Both the position numbers and the translations under genes were made by a program. Shown here piece after piece: positions 24,309 to 35,483 of a stretch of DNA of 64,000 nucleotides. Location of the stretch: NCBI RefSeq assembly GCF_002224485.1, contig NZ_CP022463.1, positions 1,398,817 to 1,462,816 of the forward strand. The letters run 5' to 3'. Below the pieces are notes generated by a model that saw only the letters and a program-made list of their open reading frames with translations, was not told the DNA's origin and did no database searches. Each line of letters begins with the position of its first letter. The stretch's first letter is position 1. This DNA is from Sinomonas sp. R1AF57. GTDB taxonomy: Bacteria; Actinomycetota; Actinomycetes; Actinomycetales; Micrococcaceae.

Positions 24309-26006
24309 GTGAGCGAGCAGCCCATGCCCACGGGCAGGAAGCCCATTCCGCGCGACTCCCAGCCGGGGGGCCACTCCCAGCAGCGAGCCCAGTCCCCGCG
24401 GGACCAGGCGGCAGCGTTCCGGCCGGCCAGAGTGGCGCCGATTCCCCTCGCTCAGATCGCCCGGCTGGTTGGACTCCCCGAGGAGACGATCGACCCTGAG
24501 GTGGAAATCACGGGTGCGAGCCTCGACTCGCGGGCTGTGCTCCCGGGCGACCTCTACTTCGCGCTGCCCGGCGCGACCCGCCACGGCGCCGACTTCGCCC
24601 ACCAGGCGGTCGACGCCGGCGCCGTCGCTGTCCTGACCGACGACGAGGGCGCACGGCAGCTCGCCCTCGACGACGCCCTCGAGCGCGTCCCGATCCTGGT
24701 CCTCGACCGGCCCCGCGCGGCCGTCGGGCCGGTCTCCGCACGGGTGTACCGCAGCCAGGACGCCGGCGATCCCATGCTCCTGATCGGCGTGACCGGGACC
24801 AACGGCAAGACGACCACGACCTACTTCGCCAACGCCCTCCTGAGCGCCTTGGGCCACCGCACCGGGCTCATCGGGACGATCGAGATCTCGGCCGGCGGAA
24901 CGCCAATCCCCAGCCGCCTCACGACCCCCGAGTCGACCGACGTGCACGCACTCCTCGCCCTGATGCGGGAACGCGGGGTCACTGCGGCCTCGATGGAAGT
25001 CTCGTCCCACGCCATCGAGTTCGGCCGGGTGGACGGCGTGCGGTACAGCGCCGTCGGATTCTCCAACCTCACGCAGGACCATCTTGACCTCCACGGCACC
25101 ATGGAGGAGTACTTCCTGGCCAAGGCGGCCCTGTTCACGCCCGAACGCGCCGCCCGGGCAGTGGTGACGGTCGACGACGCGTGGGGACGCCGCCTTGCCG
25201 CTGAAGCACCGATCCCGGTCACCACGCTGAGCGTCTCGCCAGACATCCCGGGCACCGGCGCCGACTGGACCGTCGCCGCGGTCCAGCGCCGGGGACTCGG
25301 GACAGCCTTCGAGCTGCGCCACCGGGACGGCGAGATTCTGCGGGCCCACACGGGCCTTCCGGGGGGTTTCAATGTGGCCAATGCCGCGCTTGCGACCCTG
25401 CTGGTGGTCTCCGCGGGAGCAGCCCTGGCGGACGTCCAGTCTGCGCTTGACGCCGCGGACCCGTTCTCGGTCGACGTCCCCGGCCGCATGCAGCTCGTGG
25501 GAACCGAGCCCGCCGCCGTCGTGGACTTCGCCCACAACCCGGACGCCCTCGAACGGGCGCTCGAGGCCGTGCGGCCGCCCGCCCCCGGCCGCCTCATCGT
25601 CGTCTTCGGCGCGACCGGGCAGCGCGACGTGGGCAAGCGCCCCATCATGGGCGCCGTCGCAGTGCGCGGCGCCGACGTCGTCGTCGTCACGGATGACGAC
25701 CCCCACGACGAGGACGCGGCGGCGATCCGCGCGGACGTCCTCGAGGGCGCGCGGGCCGAGGACAGCGCCCGGGGCCTCGGCCGCCGGATCGATGAAGTGG
25801 CGCCCCGCGCGGAGGCGATCCGGCACGCCGTCTCGCTCGCGGCGCGCGAGGACGTCATCCTCGTCGCAGGGCGCGGCCACGAGACCGTCCAAGAGGTCAG
25901 CGGGGTGGACCACGCCCTCGACGACCGCACCGAACTGCGGGCCGCCATGGTCGAGCACGGATTCACCGCGGTGGGTGCCGAGCCTATAGAGTCCGGTAAG
26001 GAATGA
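24309..26006 (+). CDS. murE: UDP-N-acetylmuramoyl-tripeptide synthetase MurE, probably L-lysine-adding
   Basis: 565 residues. Adds the third amino acid to UDP-MurNAc-L-Ala-D-Glu. ATP-binding [10 protein letters not shown] motif, Mur ligase central and C-terminal domains are complete. The amino-acid specificity motif around residue 461 reads DDPHDED; diaminopimelate-adding enzymes have DNPR with the Arg that grips the substrate carboxylate. Its absence fits L-lysine, the residue in Micrococcaceae peptidoglycan. The start is unclear among GTG 24297, 24303 and 24309; AAGG 5 nt before 24309 favours the last. The first ~45 residues are low-complexity. The stop overlaps the murF start (ATGA). Confidence 0.93.
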   Translation: MSEQPMPTGRKPIPRDSQPGGHSQQRAQSPRDQAAAFRPARVAPIPLAQIARLVGLPEETIDPEVEITGASLDSRAVLPGDLYFALPGATRHGADFAHQAVDAGAVAVLTDDEGARQLALDDALERVPILVLDRPRAAVGPVSARVYRSQDAGDPMLLIGVTGTNGKTTTTYFANALLSALGHRTGLIGTIEISAGGTPIPSRLTTPESTDVHALLALMRERGVTAASMEVSSHAIEFGRVDGVRYSAVGFSNLTQDHLDLHGTMEEYFLAKAALFTPERAARAVVTVDDAWGRRLAAEAPIPVTTLSVSPDIPGTGADWTVAAVQRRGLGTAFELRHRDGEILRAHTGLPGGFNVANAALATLLVVSAGAALADVQSALDAADPFSVDVPGRMQLVGTEPAAVVDFAHNPDALERALEAVRPPAPGRLIVVFGATGQRDVGKRPIMGAVAVRGADVVVVTDDDPHDEDAAAIRADVLEGARAEDSARGLGRRIDEVAPRAEAIRHAVSLAAREDVILVAGRGHETVQEVSGVDHALDDRTELRAAMVEHGFTAVGAEPIESGKE

Positions 26007-27502
26007 TTGACTTCACTGCGGCGCAGATCGCCGAGATCACCGGCGGTCGCCTTGTAGGCGACCCAAGCACTGTCCCCCTTTCCGTCGTCACTGATTCGCG
26101 CGAGGCCACGCCGGGCGCGCTCTACGTGGCCAAGCCCGGCGAGACCGCAGACGGCCACGCCTTCGTCGGGGCGGCCTTCGCAGCGGGCGCCGTGCTCGCC
26201 CTGTGCGAGCGGGAGGTGTCCGACTCCTCGGGCGCTTCCTTCCCGTGCGTGGTGGTTCCCGACGCCGTGCTCGCCATGGGAGCACTGGCCCGAGAGGCGG
26301 TCAGGCGCATCAGGGCCGCCAGGGCCGCTCGCGGCGAGCAGCTCACCGTCGTGGGCATCACGGGTTCGGCGGGCAAGACGACCACGAAGGACCTTGTCGC
26401 CGGCATCTTCCGTTCCACCTCCGAGGGCTCGGCCACGCCGTCTTCGACGGTGTCCCCCCAGGGGTCGTACAACGGCGAGGTCGGCGTGCCGCTCACGGTC
26501 TTCCGAGCGGACGAGCGGACCCGCTACCTCGTCATCGAGATGGGCGCGACCGGCATCGGCCACATCGAGTACCTGGCGCAGATGGTCAAGCCGGACATCG
26601 GCGTCGTCCTGTTCGTGGGCACGGCCCACGCCGGGGAGTTCGGCGGCGTCGAGAACATCGCATTGGCCAAGGGCGAGCTTGTCGAGGCGCTCGCTCCCGA
26701 AGGCACGGCCGTGATCAACATCGACGACGCGCGGGTCCGTGCGATGGTGTCCCGGACCGCCGCCCGCCTGGTCCTCTTCACCCAGCACCCCGAGAACGCC
26801 GCAGAGTGGTCGGCCCGCGGGACGGTCGTCGCCGCGCACGGCGTGACGGTCGATGCCGGGGGCTCTCCCGTGTTCGACCTCGCGGTGGGTGCGCAGGAGC
26901 CCGTGCACGTGGCCAGCAGGCTCATCGGCGCGCACCACACGTCCAACCTGCTTGCGGCCGCGTCCGCGGCGCATGCCGCGGGCGTCCCTGTGGCGACGAT
27001 CGCGGCCTCCCTGTCCGCTCAGGGCCCGGGAAGCCGCTGGCGCATGGAGCGCACCGAGCGCGGGGACGGCGTCACGGTCATCAACGACGCCTACAACGCG
27101 AACCCCGAGTCCATGCGCGCCGCGCTCCAGACGCTCGCGGACCTGGGCCGGGGGCGCCGGACGTGGGCGGTCCTGGGCGCCATGCTCGAGCTCGGCGACG
27201 AGTCCATCCCCGCGCACACCGCAGTCGGGACCCTCGTCGTGCGGCTCAACATCGACCGTCTCGTGGTGGTCGGCCGCGAGGCGCGCCCGCTGTACGTCTC
27301 GGCCGTGAACGAGGGCTCGTGGGGCAATGAGTGCACGTTCGTCGAGGACGCAGACGCCGCCTTCGAGCTCCTCGAGCGCGAGCTCGAACCCGGTGACCTC
27401 GTCCTCTTCAAGTCGTCCAACGGTGTCGGCCTGCGGCACCTCGGCGATCGGATAGCATTGGCCGGGCATGGCCGGGCCCACGACACCCAGGATCGGAGCT
27501 GA
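26003..27502 (+). CDS. murF: UDP-MurNAc-tripeptide:D-Ala-D-Ala ligase
   Basis: 499 residues. Adds D-Ala-D-Ala to UDP-MurNAc-tripeptide, completing the pentapeptide. N-terminal MurF domain ([14 protein letters not shown]), ATP loop [12 protein letters not shown], then [11 protein letters not shown], a MurF hallmark, near the C-terminal third. ATG 26003 overlaps the murE stop, and the stop lies 1 nt before the preferred mraY start, so these genes are translationally coupled. Length is slightly above the E. coli enzyme, usual for actinobacteria. Confidence 0.96.
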   Translation: MIDFTAAQIAEITGGRLVGDPSTVPLSVVTDSREATPGALYVAKPGETADGHAFVGAAFAAGAVLALCEREVSDSSGASFPCVVVPDAVLAMGALAREAVRRIRAARAARGEQLTVVGITGSAGKTTTKDLVAGIFRSTSEGSATPSSTVSPQGSYNGEVGVPLTVFRADERTRYLVIEMGATGIGHIEYLAQMVKPDIGVVLFVGTAHAGEFGGVENIALAKGELVEALAPEGTAVINIDDARVRAMVSRTAARLVLFTQHPENAAEWSARGTVVAAHGVTVDAGGSPVFDLAVGAQEPVHVASRLIGAHHTSNLLAAASAAHAAGVPVATIAASLSAQGPGSRWRMERTERGDGVTVINDAYNANPESMRAALQTLADLGRGRRTWAVLGAMLELGDESIPAHTAVGTLVVRLNIDRLVVVGREARPLYVSAVNEGSWGNECTFVEDADAAFELLERELEPGDLVLFKSSNGVGLRHLGDRIALAGHGRAHDTQDRS

Positions 27503-27503
27503 C

Positions 27504-28613
27504 GTGATCTCACTGCTGATCGGCTCCGGTCTGGCCCTCGTCTTCGGCCTTGTCGGAACGCCCCTGTTCATCCGGCTCCTCGTGCGGAAGGGCTACGGGC
27601 AGTTCATCCGGGACGATGGCCCCACAACCCACCACACCAAGCGCGGCACCCCCACCATGGGCGGCGCCGTGTTCGTGCTGGCGTCCGTGGTCGCCTACTA
27701 CCTCACGCACCTCCTCAGCTGGCTCATGAACCCGGGCAGCACGGGACCGAGCATCTCCGCCGCACTCCTGCTGTTCCTCATGGTCGGCATGGGCCTCGTG
27801 GGCTTCCTCGACGACTTCATCAAGATCTCGAAGCAGAGGAGCCTGGGGCTGTCTGCCCGCGCCAAGCTGATAGGCCAGGGACTCGTGGGAGTCGTCTTCG
27901 CTCTCCTCGTGCTCCAGTTCCCCGACAGCAGGGGCCTCACGCCGGCATCGACGCACATCTCGTTCCTCCGGGACATCCCCTGGCTGGACCTCGCGTTCGG
28001 CGGGACGATCCTCGGCGCAATCCTGTTCGTGATCTGGTCCAACCTCATTGTCACGGCCGCGAGCAACGGGGTGAACCTGACGGACGGGCTCGACGGCCTC
28101 GCCGCCGGGGCCGCGATCATGGTCTTCGGCGCCTACACGCTCATCGGGATCTGGCAGAGCAACCAGGCATGCGACTCCCCGCGCGTCGCGGGAAGCGTCT
28201 GCTATGAGACGCGTGATCCCCTGGACCTCGCGCTCCTCGCGGCCGTCATGAGCTCAGCGCTGGTCGGCTTCCTGTGGTGGAACACCTCGCCGGCCAAGAT
28301 CTTCATGGGGGATACCGGCTCGCTCGCCATCGGCGCTGCGGTCGCCGGGTTCGCGATCCTGACCCGCACCCAGGTGCTGCTCGGCATCATCGGCGGCCTC
28401 TTCGTGCTCATCACCCTCTCGGTGATCCTGCAGGTCGGGTACTTCAAGGCCACGCACGGGAAGCGCCTCTTCAAGATGGCGCCCCTGCAGCATCACTTCG
28501 AACTCAAGGGCTGGGCCGAAGTGACGGTCGTGGTCCGCTTCTGGATCCTCGCCGGGCTCTGCGTTGCCGGAGGCCTGGCCGTCTTCTATGCAGAGTGGGT
28601 GGCAGGACTGTGA
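27504..28613 (+). CDS. mraY: Phospho-N-acetylmuramoyl-pentapeptide transferase MraY
   Basis: 369 residues, polytopic membrane enzyme that moves phospho-MurNAc-pentapeptide onto undecaprenyl phosphate, giving lipid I. About ten hydrophobic segments; signatures [27 protein letters not shown] and FMGDTGS (Asp-rich catalytic loops) and the C-terminal HHFELKGW with the catalytic His region. GTG 27504 is preferred: GGAG precedes it and the protein then begins [12 protein letters not shown], typical of MraY; the upstream in-frame ATG 27468 would overlap murF by 35 nt. GTGA overlap with murD. Confidence 0.95.
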   Translation: MISLLIGSGLALVFGLVGTPLFIRLLVRKGYGQFIRDDGPTTHHTKRGTPTMGGAVFVLASVVAYYLTHLLSWLMNPGSTGPSISAALLLFLMVGMGLVGFLDDFIKISKQRSLGLSARAKLIGQGLVGVVFALLVLQFPDSRGLTPASTHISFLRDIPWLDLAFGGTILGAILFVIWSNLIVTAASNGVNLTDGLDGLAAGAAIMVFGAYTLIGIWQSNQACDSPRVAGSVCYETRDPLDLALLAAVMSSALVGFLWWNTSPAKIFMGDTGSLAIGAAVAGFAILTRTQVLLGIIGGLFVLITLSVILQVGYFKATHGKRLFKMAPLQHHFELKGWAEVTVVVRFWILAGLCVAGGLAVFYAEWVAGL

Positions 28614-30139
28614 CACGGACTTCCTCTGAATCGGCCGAACGGCTCGCGTCCCTGACCTCGTGGGACGCCGACTGGTCGGGCCTGCGGGTCGTCGTGGCCG
28701 GCATCGGCGTCTCGGGCTTTGCCGCGGCGGACACGCTCATCGAGCTGGGAGCCTCCGTCGTGGTCGTCGACGCCGCGACGAGCGAACGCGCCCACGCGCA
28801 GGCGGAGACGCTGCGGATCGTCGGCGCGGAGGACGTCCTCCTCGGCCCCGATGCCGTCGAACGGCTCCCGAAGGTCGACGGCGCGTGGCCCGAGCTCGTC
28901 GTGACATCGCCCGGGTGGCGTCCCGACCAGGCGATGCTCGCCGAGGCCGCACGCCGCGACATCGCGGTCTGGGGCGACGTCGAGCTCGCGTGGCGGGTGC
29001 GGACGCGGCGCGGCAGGAAGACGGCAGACTGGCTCACGATCACCGGGACCAATGGCAAGACGACGACGGTGGGCATGGCCGAGTCGATGCTTCTCGCCGC
29101 AGGCCTCAAGGCCGTGGCCGTGGGCAACGTCGGCAAGCCGATCCTCGATGCGATCCGCGAGCCCGTCGAGTACGACGCGTTCGCGGTGGAGCTCTCGAGC
29201 TTCCAGCTGCACTGGGCCAACTCCCTCTCGCCGGTCGCATCGGTCGTGCTCAACGTCGCCGAGGACCACGTCGACTGGCACGGGTCCTATGAGAGCTACC
29301 TGGCGGACAAGGCCCGCGTCTACGCGAACACGCAGAAGGCCTGCATCTACAACGCCGAGCAGATCGAGACCGAGCGCATGGTCGAGGACGCCGACGTCGT
29401 GGAGGGCTGCCGCGCCGTCGGGTTCACCACGCAGACCCCGGCGGTGAGCATGCTGGGCGTCGTCGACGGGCTCCTCGTGGACCGCGCGTTCATCGAAGAG
29501 CGCCGCGACCACGCTGCCGAACTCGGCGCCATCACCGACATCGGGCCGGTGGCCCCCCGGCACATGGTCGCCAACGCGCTTGCCGCCGCGGCGCTCGTGC
29601 GGGCCTACGGCGTCGAGCCGGCCGCGATCAAGCGAGGCCTCCAGTCCTACATGCCCGGCGACCACCGCATCCAGAAGGTCGCCGAGGCGGCCGGGGTGAC
29701 GTGGGTCAACGACTCCAAGGCCACCAACCCGCATGCGGCGTCGGCCTCGCTCGCATCCTTCGGCAGCGTCGTGTGGATCGCCGGCGGCCTCTCGAAGGGA
29801 GTCGCCTACGACCAGCTCGTCGCCGAACACGCGCGGCGCCTCAAGGCGGTGGTCCTCATTGGCGCGGACAGCTCTGAACTCGCCGAGGCTCTCGCACGAC
29901 ACGCGCCCAGCGTCCCCGTCCTGCCCGTCCCGGCACGCGAGACTGGAGAGAACGGCGGTGCCATCGCAGGCGACGAGGTCATGGCCCAGGCGGTGGCCCT
30001 CGCTGCAGAGCGTGCGGCCGACGGCGATACGGTGCTGATGGCTCCGGCGGCGGCGTCGATGGACCAGTTCGACTCCTATGCGCACCGGGGCTCAGCATTC
30101 ATGGCGGCCGTGCGGGAGCACCTCTCCAAGCACGGCTGA
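28610..30139 (+). CDS. murD: UDP-N-acetylmuramoylalanine--D-glutamate ligase
   Basis: 509 residues. Adds D-glutamate to UDP-MurNAc-L-Ala in the cytoplasm. N-terminal Rossmann-like domain ([15 protein letters not shown]), ATP loop [12 protein letters not shown], then [14 protein letters not shown] and [11 protein letters not shown]. The start GTG 28610 overlaps the mraY stop (GTGA); the frame is open far upstream, but that part lies inside mraY and has no MurD similarity. ftsW follows after 35 nt. Confidence 0.96.
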   Translation: MTRTSSESAERLASLTSWDADWSGLRVVVAGIGVSGFAAADTLIELGASVVVVDAATSERAHAQAETLRIVGAEDVLLGPDAVERLPKVDGAWPELVVTSPGWRPDQAMLAEAARRDIAVWGDVELAWRVRTRRGRKTADWLTITGTNGKTTTVGMAESMLLAAGLKAVAVGNVGKPILDAIREPVEYDAFAVELSSFQLHWANSLSPVASVVLNVAEDHVDWHGSYESYLADKARVYANTQKACIYNAEQIETERMVEDADVVEGCRAVGFTTQTPAVSMLGVVDGLLVDRAFIEERRDHAAELGAITDIGPVAPRHMVANALAAAALVRAYGVEPAAIKRGLQSYMPGDHRIQKVAEAAGVTWVNDSKATNPHAASASLASFGSVVWIAGGLSKGVAYDQLVAEHARRLKAVVLIGADSSELAEALARHAPSVPVLPVPARETGENGGAIAGDEVMAQAVALAAERAADGDTVLMAPAAASMDQFDSYAHRGSAFMAAVREHLSKHG

Positions 30140-30174
30140 GCCTGAGGCAGGAACGTAGAAGGACGGAGCACGGC

Positions 30175-31632
30175 ATGGCGGGCACAGCGCAGCGGGACCG
30201 GGGCGCACCCGCCCCGCTGCAGGGCGCAGCGCGGCTATGGCTCCGCCTGGTCAAACCTACGGGATCCAGCTCCGGCGCGAGCTACTACCTCATCCTCGCG
30301 GCCACGCTCGCGCTCACCGCGATAGGCGTCATGATGGTGCTCTCCGCCTCGAGCGTGGAGAGCATCGCCGCGGGGGAGAGCCCCTACACCGCGGCCCTCA
30401 AGCAGAGCCTCTTCGGCCTCGCTGGCCTTGCGGGGATGATGGTGCTCTCCCGGATCAACGTCCGCTGGCTCAAGCGGCTGGCGTGGCCCGGCATCGGCGC
30501 CACCGTCGTGCTCCTGGTCCTCGTCCAGGTCATCGGACGCCGTGTGCTCGGAAACCGGAACTGGATAGACATCGCCGGGTTCAGCCTTCAGCCCTCCGAG
30601 TTCGCGAAGCTCCTGCTCGCGCTCTGGATGGCCACCATCCTGAACAAGAAGGCCGCGCTCCTGGACAACTGGGTCCACGCGCTCGTCCCGGTGGTGCCCG
30701 TGGGACTGGCGGTGGCGCTGCTCGTCATCTGGGGCCATGACCTCGGCACGACCCTCGTCATCCTGTTCGTCGTGATGGCTGCGCTGTTCTACGCCGGGGT
30801 GCCGACCAAGCTCTTCGCGGCCTCCGGGCTGCTCCTCGCTGTCGGGGCTGCAGGCTTCGCGATCACCAGTCCCAACCGCATGTGCCGTATCTACAACTGG
30901 GTCGGGCAGAACCCTGACTTCTGCACGGCCGACGGCGGGGACTTCGGCTACCAGGTGCAGAACGGCCTCCAGGGCCTTGCCTCGGGCGGATGGTTCGGAG
31001 TCGGGCTCGGCCAGAGCAGGCAGAAGTACAGCTGGATCCCAGAGGCCCACAACGACTTCATCTTCGCCGTGCTGGGCGAGGAGCTGGGACTGGTCGGCAC
31101 CATCCTCGTCCTCGCCCTCTTCGCAGTCCTGGCGGTGTCGGTGTTCCGCGTGGTCTCGCGGCAGGAGGAGCTGTTCCCACGGGTGCTCGGCGGCACGATC
31201 ATGGCTTGGATCCTCGGCCAGGCGGCGATCAACATGGCGATGGTGACCGGCATCGCGCCCGTGATCGGCGTGCCCCTGCCGTTCATCTCCTCCGGCGGCT
31301 CGGCGCTCGTCAGCTGCCTGTGTGCGATCGGCGTAGTGTTGTCCCTGGCCCGCGAGGACATGCGTCTTGCGAAGGCCGCTCGGACCCACAGCCGGACGAG
31401 GTCCAAGGCGAAGGGCGCCCTGGCCCGTGACCACCGCGCAGACGCTCCGAGGGCGTCCTCGGCCCGGTCCGCTCCGGTCGCCACGGGCGCACGGGGACGG
31501 GCGTCCGCAGGCTCTCCCGGCAGGCTCCGGCAGCAGGAGAAGCCGGCGCAGTACGAGAAGCCAGGGCAAGACAAGAAGCCAGGGCAAGACAAGAAGCCAG
31601 CGCAGTACGAGAAGCGGAAGGCCACCAGGTAG
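30175..31632 (+). CDS. ftsW: Peptidoglycan glycosyltransferase FtsW (SEDS family)
   Basis: 485 residues. Polymerises lipid II into glycan strands at the septum with FtsI. About ten transmembrane helices in residues 35-400, with the SEDS-type GQNP-less but conserved [21 protein letters not shown] segment (catalytic Asp region) and the C-terminal [14 protein letters not shown] motif. ATG 30175 has a GGAG ribosome binding site. The cytoplasmic tail beyond residue 400 is basic and ends in four 6-residue repeats ([24 protein letters not shown]) before a short basic end, a feature not usual in FtsW. murG begins 3 nt after the stop. Confidence 0.95.
   Translation: MAGTAQRDRGAPAPLQGAARLWLRLVKPTGSSSGASYYLILAATLALTAIGVMMVLSASSVESIAAGESPYTAALKQSLFGLAGLAGMMVLSRINVRWLKRLAWPGIGATVVLLVLVQVIGRRVLGNRNWIDIAGFSLQPSEFAKLLLALWMATILNKKAALLDNWVHALVPVVPVGLAVALLVIWGHDLGTTLVILFVVMAALFYAGVPTKLFAASGLLLAVGAAGFAITSPNRMCRIYNWVGQNPDFCTADGGDFGYQVQNGLQGLASGGWFGVGLGQSRQKYSWIPEAHNDFIFAVLGEELGLVGTILVLALFAVLAVSVFRVVSRQEELFPRVLGGTIMAWILGQAAINMAMVTGIAPVIGVPLPFISSGGSALVSCLCAIGVVLSLAREDMRLAKAARTHSRTRSKAKGALARDHRADAPRASSARSAPVATGARGRASAGSPGRLRQQEKPAQYEKPGQDKKPGQDKKPAQYEKRKATR
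31543..31614 (+). repeat. Four tandem 18-bp repeats at the end of ftsW
   Basis: Units start at 31543, 31561, 31579 and 31597. Units 2 and 3 are identical over all 18 bases; units 1 and 4 match each other except for one base. Each encodes six residues, so copy-number change keeps the frame. Confidence 0.9.
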
Positions 31633-31634
31633 TC

Positions 31635-32774
31635 ATGCCCCCCGAGGATCCGTCAGGGACCCCCGCCCAGATGTCCGCACGCACTGGTCTGTCCGTGGTG
31701 CTCGCCGGCGGCGGGACCGCCGGGCACATCAGTCCCCTCCTCGCGATCGCGCGCGCAGTGGCGGAAGCCGCTCCCGACGCGAGGCTCCTCGCCGTCGGCA
31801 CGGCGACGGGCATGGAGACCCGGCTCGTGCCGGCCGCCGGGCTCGAACTCGCGACGATCGACCGCGTGCCCCTGCCCCGCAGGCCCACGCTCGACCTCGT
31901 CCGGCTCCCTGGGCGCCTCGCCCGTGCCGTGCGCCAGGCCGAGTCTGTCCTCGAGCGCGCGCAGGCGGATGTCCTCGTCGGCGTCGGCGGGTACGTCTGC
32001 ACGCCGATGTACCTCGCTGCGCGGCGCAGGCGCGTGCCCATCGTCATCCACGAGGCGAACACGCGCCCGGGCCTCGCGAACCGCGTCGGTGCCCTCTTCA
32101 CCCGGTGGGTCGGCAAGGCGTTCGAGGCAACGAAGCTGCGCCACGCGCGGCTCGTCGGGATGCCGATGCGCCGCGAGGTCTCCGCGCTCGACCGCGCGGC
32201 TGCGCGCCCGGCCGCTCGGAAGGCCCTCGGCCTCGACCCGGACAGGCCCACCCTCGTCGTGACAGGCGGGTCCTCGGGCGCGGCGAGCATCAACGCGACC
32301 CTCGGGGCCTCGCTTGGGGCGCTCGCCGCTGCCGGAGTCCAGACCCTGCACATCACCGGGCGCGGAAAGGCCGTCACCGGCGGCGACGGCAAGCTTCTGG
32401 AGGCACCCGGCTACCACCAGGTCGAGTACGTCGACGGCATGGAGAGCGCGTACGCCGCCGCCGACCTGATCCTGTGCCGTTCGGGAGCGGGAACCGTGTG
32501 CGAGGTCGCGGCGGTCGGCCTGCCGGCGGTCTTCGTCCCGCTGCCGATCGGCAACGGCGAGCAGGCGCTCAACGCCCGAGGCCTGGTCGAGGCAGGAGCC
32601 GCGCTCCTGGTCCGCGACGCGGAGCTGACGCCGGAGTGGCTCGCCCGTGAGGTCCTGCCGCTCCTGGGCGACCCGGGCAGGCTCGACGAGATGGCCCGGC
32701 GGGCCCAGGCGCTCGGGGTAAGGGACGCTGACAGGACGATGGCACAGATGGTGATGGAGGCGGCGCGCGGATGA
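31635..32774 (+). CDS. murG: UDP-GlcNAc:lipid I N-acetylglucosaminyltransferase
   Basis: 379 residues, peripheral membrane GT-B glycosyltransferase making lipid II from lipid I. N-terminal glycine-rich motif [14 protein letters not shown] (MurG hallmark), [38 protein letters not shown] and the C-terminal [24 protein letters not shown] nucleotide-binding signature are all present. Start ATG 31635 lies 3 nt after ftsW; ATG 31671 is an alternative that would begin 10 residues before the fold, and the ribosome binding site for either is weak. ATGA overlap with murC. Confidence 0.95.
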   Translation: MPPEDPSGTPAQMSARTGLSVVLAGGGTAGHISPLLAIARAVAEAAPDARLLAVGTATGMETRLVPAAGLELATIDRVPLPRRPTLDLVRLPGRLARAVRQAESVLERAQADVLVGVGGYVCTPMYLAARRRRVPIVIHEANTRPGLANRVGALFTRWVGKAFEATKLRHARLVGMPMRREVSALDRAAARPAARKALGLDPDRPTLVVTGGSSGAASINATLGASLGALAAAGVQTLHITGRGKAVTGGDGKLLEAPGYHQVEYVDGMESAYAAADLILCRSGAGTVCEVAAVGLPAVFVPLPIGNGEQALNARGLVEAGAALLVRDAELTPEWLAREVLPLLGDPGRLDEMARRAQALGVRDADRTMAQMVMEAARG

Positions 32775-34183
32775 GCGGCACGAACACGGAACAGGGCGCG
32801 GGGGCCACCGGCCTCGACGCGCTGGGCAGGGTCCACTTCGTCGGCATCGGCGGTGTCGGGATGTCGGCCGTCGCCCGTGTCATGATCGCCCGGGGCGTTG
32901 CGGTGAGCGGGTCGGACGCGAAGGACCTGCCGGTCATGGCGGACCTTGCCGGCCTCGGCGCACGGGTGGCCGTGGGGTACGGCGCCGAGAACGTGGGCGA
33001 CGCCGAGACGGTCGTCGCCGGCTCGGCGATCCGTCCGGACAACCCCGAACTCCTCGCAGCCCGGGCCCGCGGCCTTCGGATCCTGCACCGCTCCGAGGCG
33101 CTCGCCGCCGCGATGGAGGGCAGCCGTGTCGTCGCCGTCGCGGGCACGCACGGGAAGACGACGACGACTTCCATGACCACCTGGATGCTCCGTGGGGCGG
33201 GCCTCGACCCGAGCTTCGCGATCGGGGCCAACATCCCCGCGCTCGGCGTGAACGCCGCGTCCGGGGAGACGGACATCTTCGTCGCCGAGGCCGACGAGTC
33301 GGACGAGTCCTTCCTGAACTACCGGCCGCTGATCGAGATCGTGACCAACGTAGAGGCCGACCACCTCGACCACTACGGGACGGCCGAGGCCGTCCACGGG
33401 GCCTTCGATGCCTTCGCGGCGCTCCTGCCCGCGGACGGTGCGCTCCTGGCGTGCGCGGACGACGCCGGCGCCCGCGCCCTCGCCGAGCGTCTCCGGTCTG
33501 CCCCGGACGCCCCGCGGGTCCTGCTGTACGGTACGGCACCCGACTCCGATGTCCGGGTCCGCTTCGACCCGGCCGGCTCCGTGGTCGACTTCGCCGGAGC
33601 CACCCATGCGCTTCCCCTGACCGTCCCGGGACTCCACAACGCCCTGAACGCGGCCGGTGCCTTCGCGGCGGCGGTGATCCTGGGCGCGGATGCCGGAAAG
33701 GCCGCCGACTCCCTGGCCGGCTTCAGCGGAGCAGCGCGGCGCTTCGAGTTCAAGGGCGAGGAGGGCGGGGTGCGCGTCTTCGACGACTACGCCCACCACC
33801 CCACAGAGGTGCGCGCCGCGCTCGCGGCAGCCCGCGCCGTCGCCGGAGGACACGGGGTGCACGTCCTCTTCCAGCCCCACCTGTTCTCCCGGACCCGAGA
33901 GTTCGCGGCACAGTTCGCCGAGGCGCTCTCGGCCGCGGACACCGTGCGCGTGCTCGACATCTACCCGGCGCGCGAGGACCCCATCCCGGGGGTCACGAGC
34001 GAGCTCGTGACCTCGAAGCTTCCCGAGGGCTCGTACGCGTCCGATGCCGGCCGGGCCGCCGCGGAGCTCGCGGGCCTGGCCGCGGCAGGGGACATCATCC
34101 TCACCGTCGGCGCCGGCGACGTGACGGCCCAGGGCGAGGTCCTGCTCGCGGCGCTGCGGGAGAAGGACAGCCGTGCCCGGTAG
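32771..34183 (+). CDS. murC: UDP-N-acetylmuramate--L-alanine ligase
   Basis: 470 residues. First Mur ligase of the pathway, joining L-alanine to UDP-MurNAc. [15 protein letters not shown] at the N-terminus, ATP loop [20 protein letters not shown], and [12 protein letters not shown] in the C-terminal domain, all diagnostic of MurC. ATG 32771 overlaps the murG stop; the gene ends 11 nt inside ftsQ. Length is normal. Confidence 0.96.
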   Translation: MSGTNTEQGAGATGLDALGRVHFVGIGGVGMSAVARVMIARGVAVSGSDAKDLPVMADLAGLGARVAVGYGAENVGDAETVVAGSAIRPDNPELLAARARGLRILHRSEALAAAMEGSRVVAVAGTHGKTTTTSMTTWMLRGAGLDPSFAIGANIPALGVNAASGETDIFVAEADESDESFLNYRPLIEIVTNVEADHLDHYGTAEAVHGAFDAFAALLPADGALLACADDAGARALAERLRSAPDAPRVLLYGTAPDSDVRVRFDPAGSVVDFAGATHALPLTVPGLHNALNAAGAFAAAVILGADAGKAADSLAGFSGAARRFEFKGEEGGVRVFDDYAHHPTEVRAALAAARAVAGGHGVHVLFQPHLFSRTREFAAQFAEALSAADTVRVLDIYPAREDPIPGVTSELVTSKLPEGSYASDAGRAAAELAGLAAAGDIILTVGAGDVTAQGEVLLAALREKDSRAR

Positions 34184-35300
34184 CGGCCGGATCCCGCGCG
34201 TTCCGCGGGTCGCGCGCCCCTCGGCTCCGGCCGAGGGGCAGCAGGGCGACGCCGAGGAGGCCCGTGTGCGGCTGGGCCGCGGCGCCAAGGTGACCGTCCT
34301 CGGTGCGGCGGCGCGGGGGAGCGACAACTCCCAGCCGCAGACAGGCGCCGATGCGCCCGGGACGCCGCAGGGCCCTCAGGCGCCGTCCGCGGGAGCGGAT
34401 TCCCCGAGCGTGCGGAAGGACCGGGAGACGCCGCCGTCGCGCGGACGCCCGCGGTTCCCCGGGCGGGGGAGTGGCACGCCTGCCCGGAAGCCAACCGGCG
34501 CGTCTCCGTCTCGGGTCGCACCGCGCGAGCCAGCACGCGACGATGCGCCGGGAGTGGCGGGATCCACTGCGGACGTCCTCGCGTTCCCGGAGCCGCCGCG
34601 CCGGCGCCGACGGCGGCGGGCGCTGATCGCGGCGGCCGTCGCGGTGGTGCTCGTGGCCGGTCTCATGGCGCTCGTGCTGTTCACGCCGCTCATCGCGGTG
34701 CGTTCGGTGGTCGTCCAGGGCACGCATCTGCTCTCGGTCCAGCAGGTGGAAGCGGCCCTGGCGCCGGTCATGGGGCGGCCGCTGGCGCAGGTCGGCGACG
34801 ACCAGGTGCGCTCGCTCGTCTCCCCGCTCGTGCAGGTCAAGGCCGTCTCGGCGCGGGCCGTGCCGCCGGACACGCTCGTCGTCACGGTCACCGAGCGCGT
34901 GCCGGTGGCGCTGGTGAAGAGCGAGGGCAAGCTGCTCGTCGTCGACGGCGACGGCGTGGTCCTGGGGGAGGCATCGGAGACTGCCCAGTATCCCGTGCCC
35001 GTGATCGACGGCGCTGCGATGCCTCTCGGCCAGGAGGTGTTCAAGGCCGTCACCGCCGTCCTGGCCGCACTGCCCGCGGACGTCCTCGGCCAGTTGGCGA
35101 CCGCGACCGCGCAGTCGGTAGACTCGGTCGAGCTGCGGCTCACGGACGGCCGCAGCGTCGTGTGGGGGAATGCCCAGGAGCGGGAGCTCAAGGCGAGGGT
35201 CCTCGCGGCCCTCATGAAGGCCGCCGAGAACCCGCAGAAGGGCCAGGCCCCTGCTCGGGTCTTCGATGTGAGCGCGCCCCGCCACCCGGTGACGCGTTGA
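34173..35300 (+). CDS. ftsQ: Cell division protein FtsQ
   Basis: 375 residues. A long cytoplasmic N-terminus (about 145 residues) rich in Gly, Pro, Arg and Ser, then one transmembrane helix (about 149-172), a POTRA domain (VRSVVVQGTHLLSVQQVEAAL...) and the FtsQ/DivIB beta domain. It scaffolds FtsL/FtsB in the divisome. GTG 34173 has AGAAGGA upstream and overlaps murC by 11 nt. The N-terminal extension is longer than in E. coli but common in actinobacteria. The gene ends the mraZ-ftsQ run; ftsZ has its own leader. Confidence 0.93.
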   Translation: MPGSGRIPRVPRVARPSAPAEGQQGDAEEARVRLGRGAKVTVLGAAARGSDNSQPQTGADAPGTPQGPQAPSAGADSPSVRKDRETPPSRGRPRFPGRGSGTPARKPTGASPSRVAPREPARDDAPGVAGSTADVLAFPEPPRRRRRRRALIAAAVAVVLVAGLMALVLFTPLIAVRSVVVQGTHLLSVQQVEAALAPVMGRPLAQVGDDQVRSLVSPLVQVKAVSARAVPPDTLVVTVTERVPVALVKSEGKLLVVDGDGVVLGEASETAQYPVPVIDGAAMPLGQEVFKAVTAVLAALPADVLGQLATATAQSVDSVELRLTDGRSVVWGNAQERELKARVLAALMKAAENPQKGQAPARVFDVSAPRHPVTR

Positions 35301-35395
35301 CGCGCGGGCCTCACAGACCGGCGGATTGCCGCGACACACCATCACGGTCGTTGCGCGGTCTGAACGCGACCCATACCGTCGAGGGCAGAAGCTAC

Positions 35396-35434
35396 TTGAC
35401 ATAACATTAACCTTCAAGTGGAGGGTTAAGGTTA
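35396..35434 (+). promoter_or_regulatory. ftsZ upstream element with inverted repeat
   Basis: An AT-rich island in the 183-nt gap: TTGACA at 35396-35401, then TAACCTT (35408-35414) inverted as AAGGTTA (35428-35434). TTGACA has no good -10 at normal spacing; TAGGCT at 35433-35438 is a possible -10. Similar AACCTT/AAGGTT sequences stand before ftsZ in other actinobacteria. Likely promoter plus operator. Confidence 0.45.
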
Positions 35435-35483
35435 GGCTCCCGGCTTCTCGCATACAGCAGGCTTCGAACAAGGGACACTCAAC

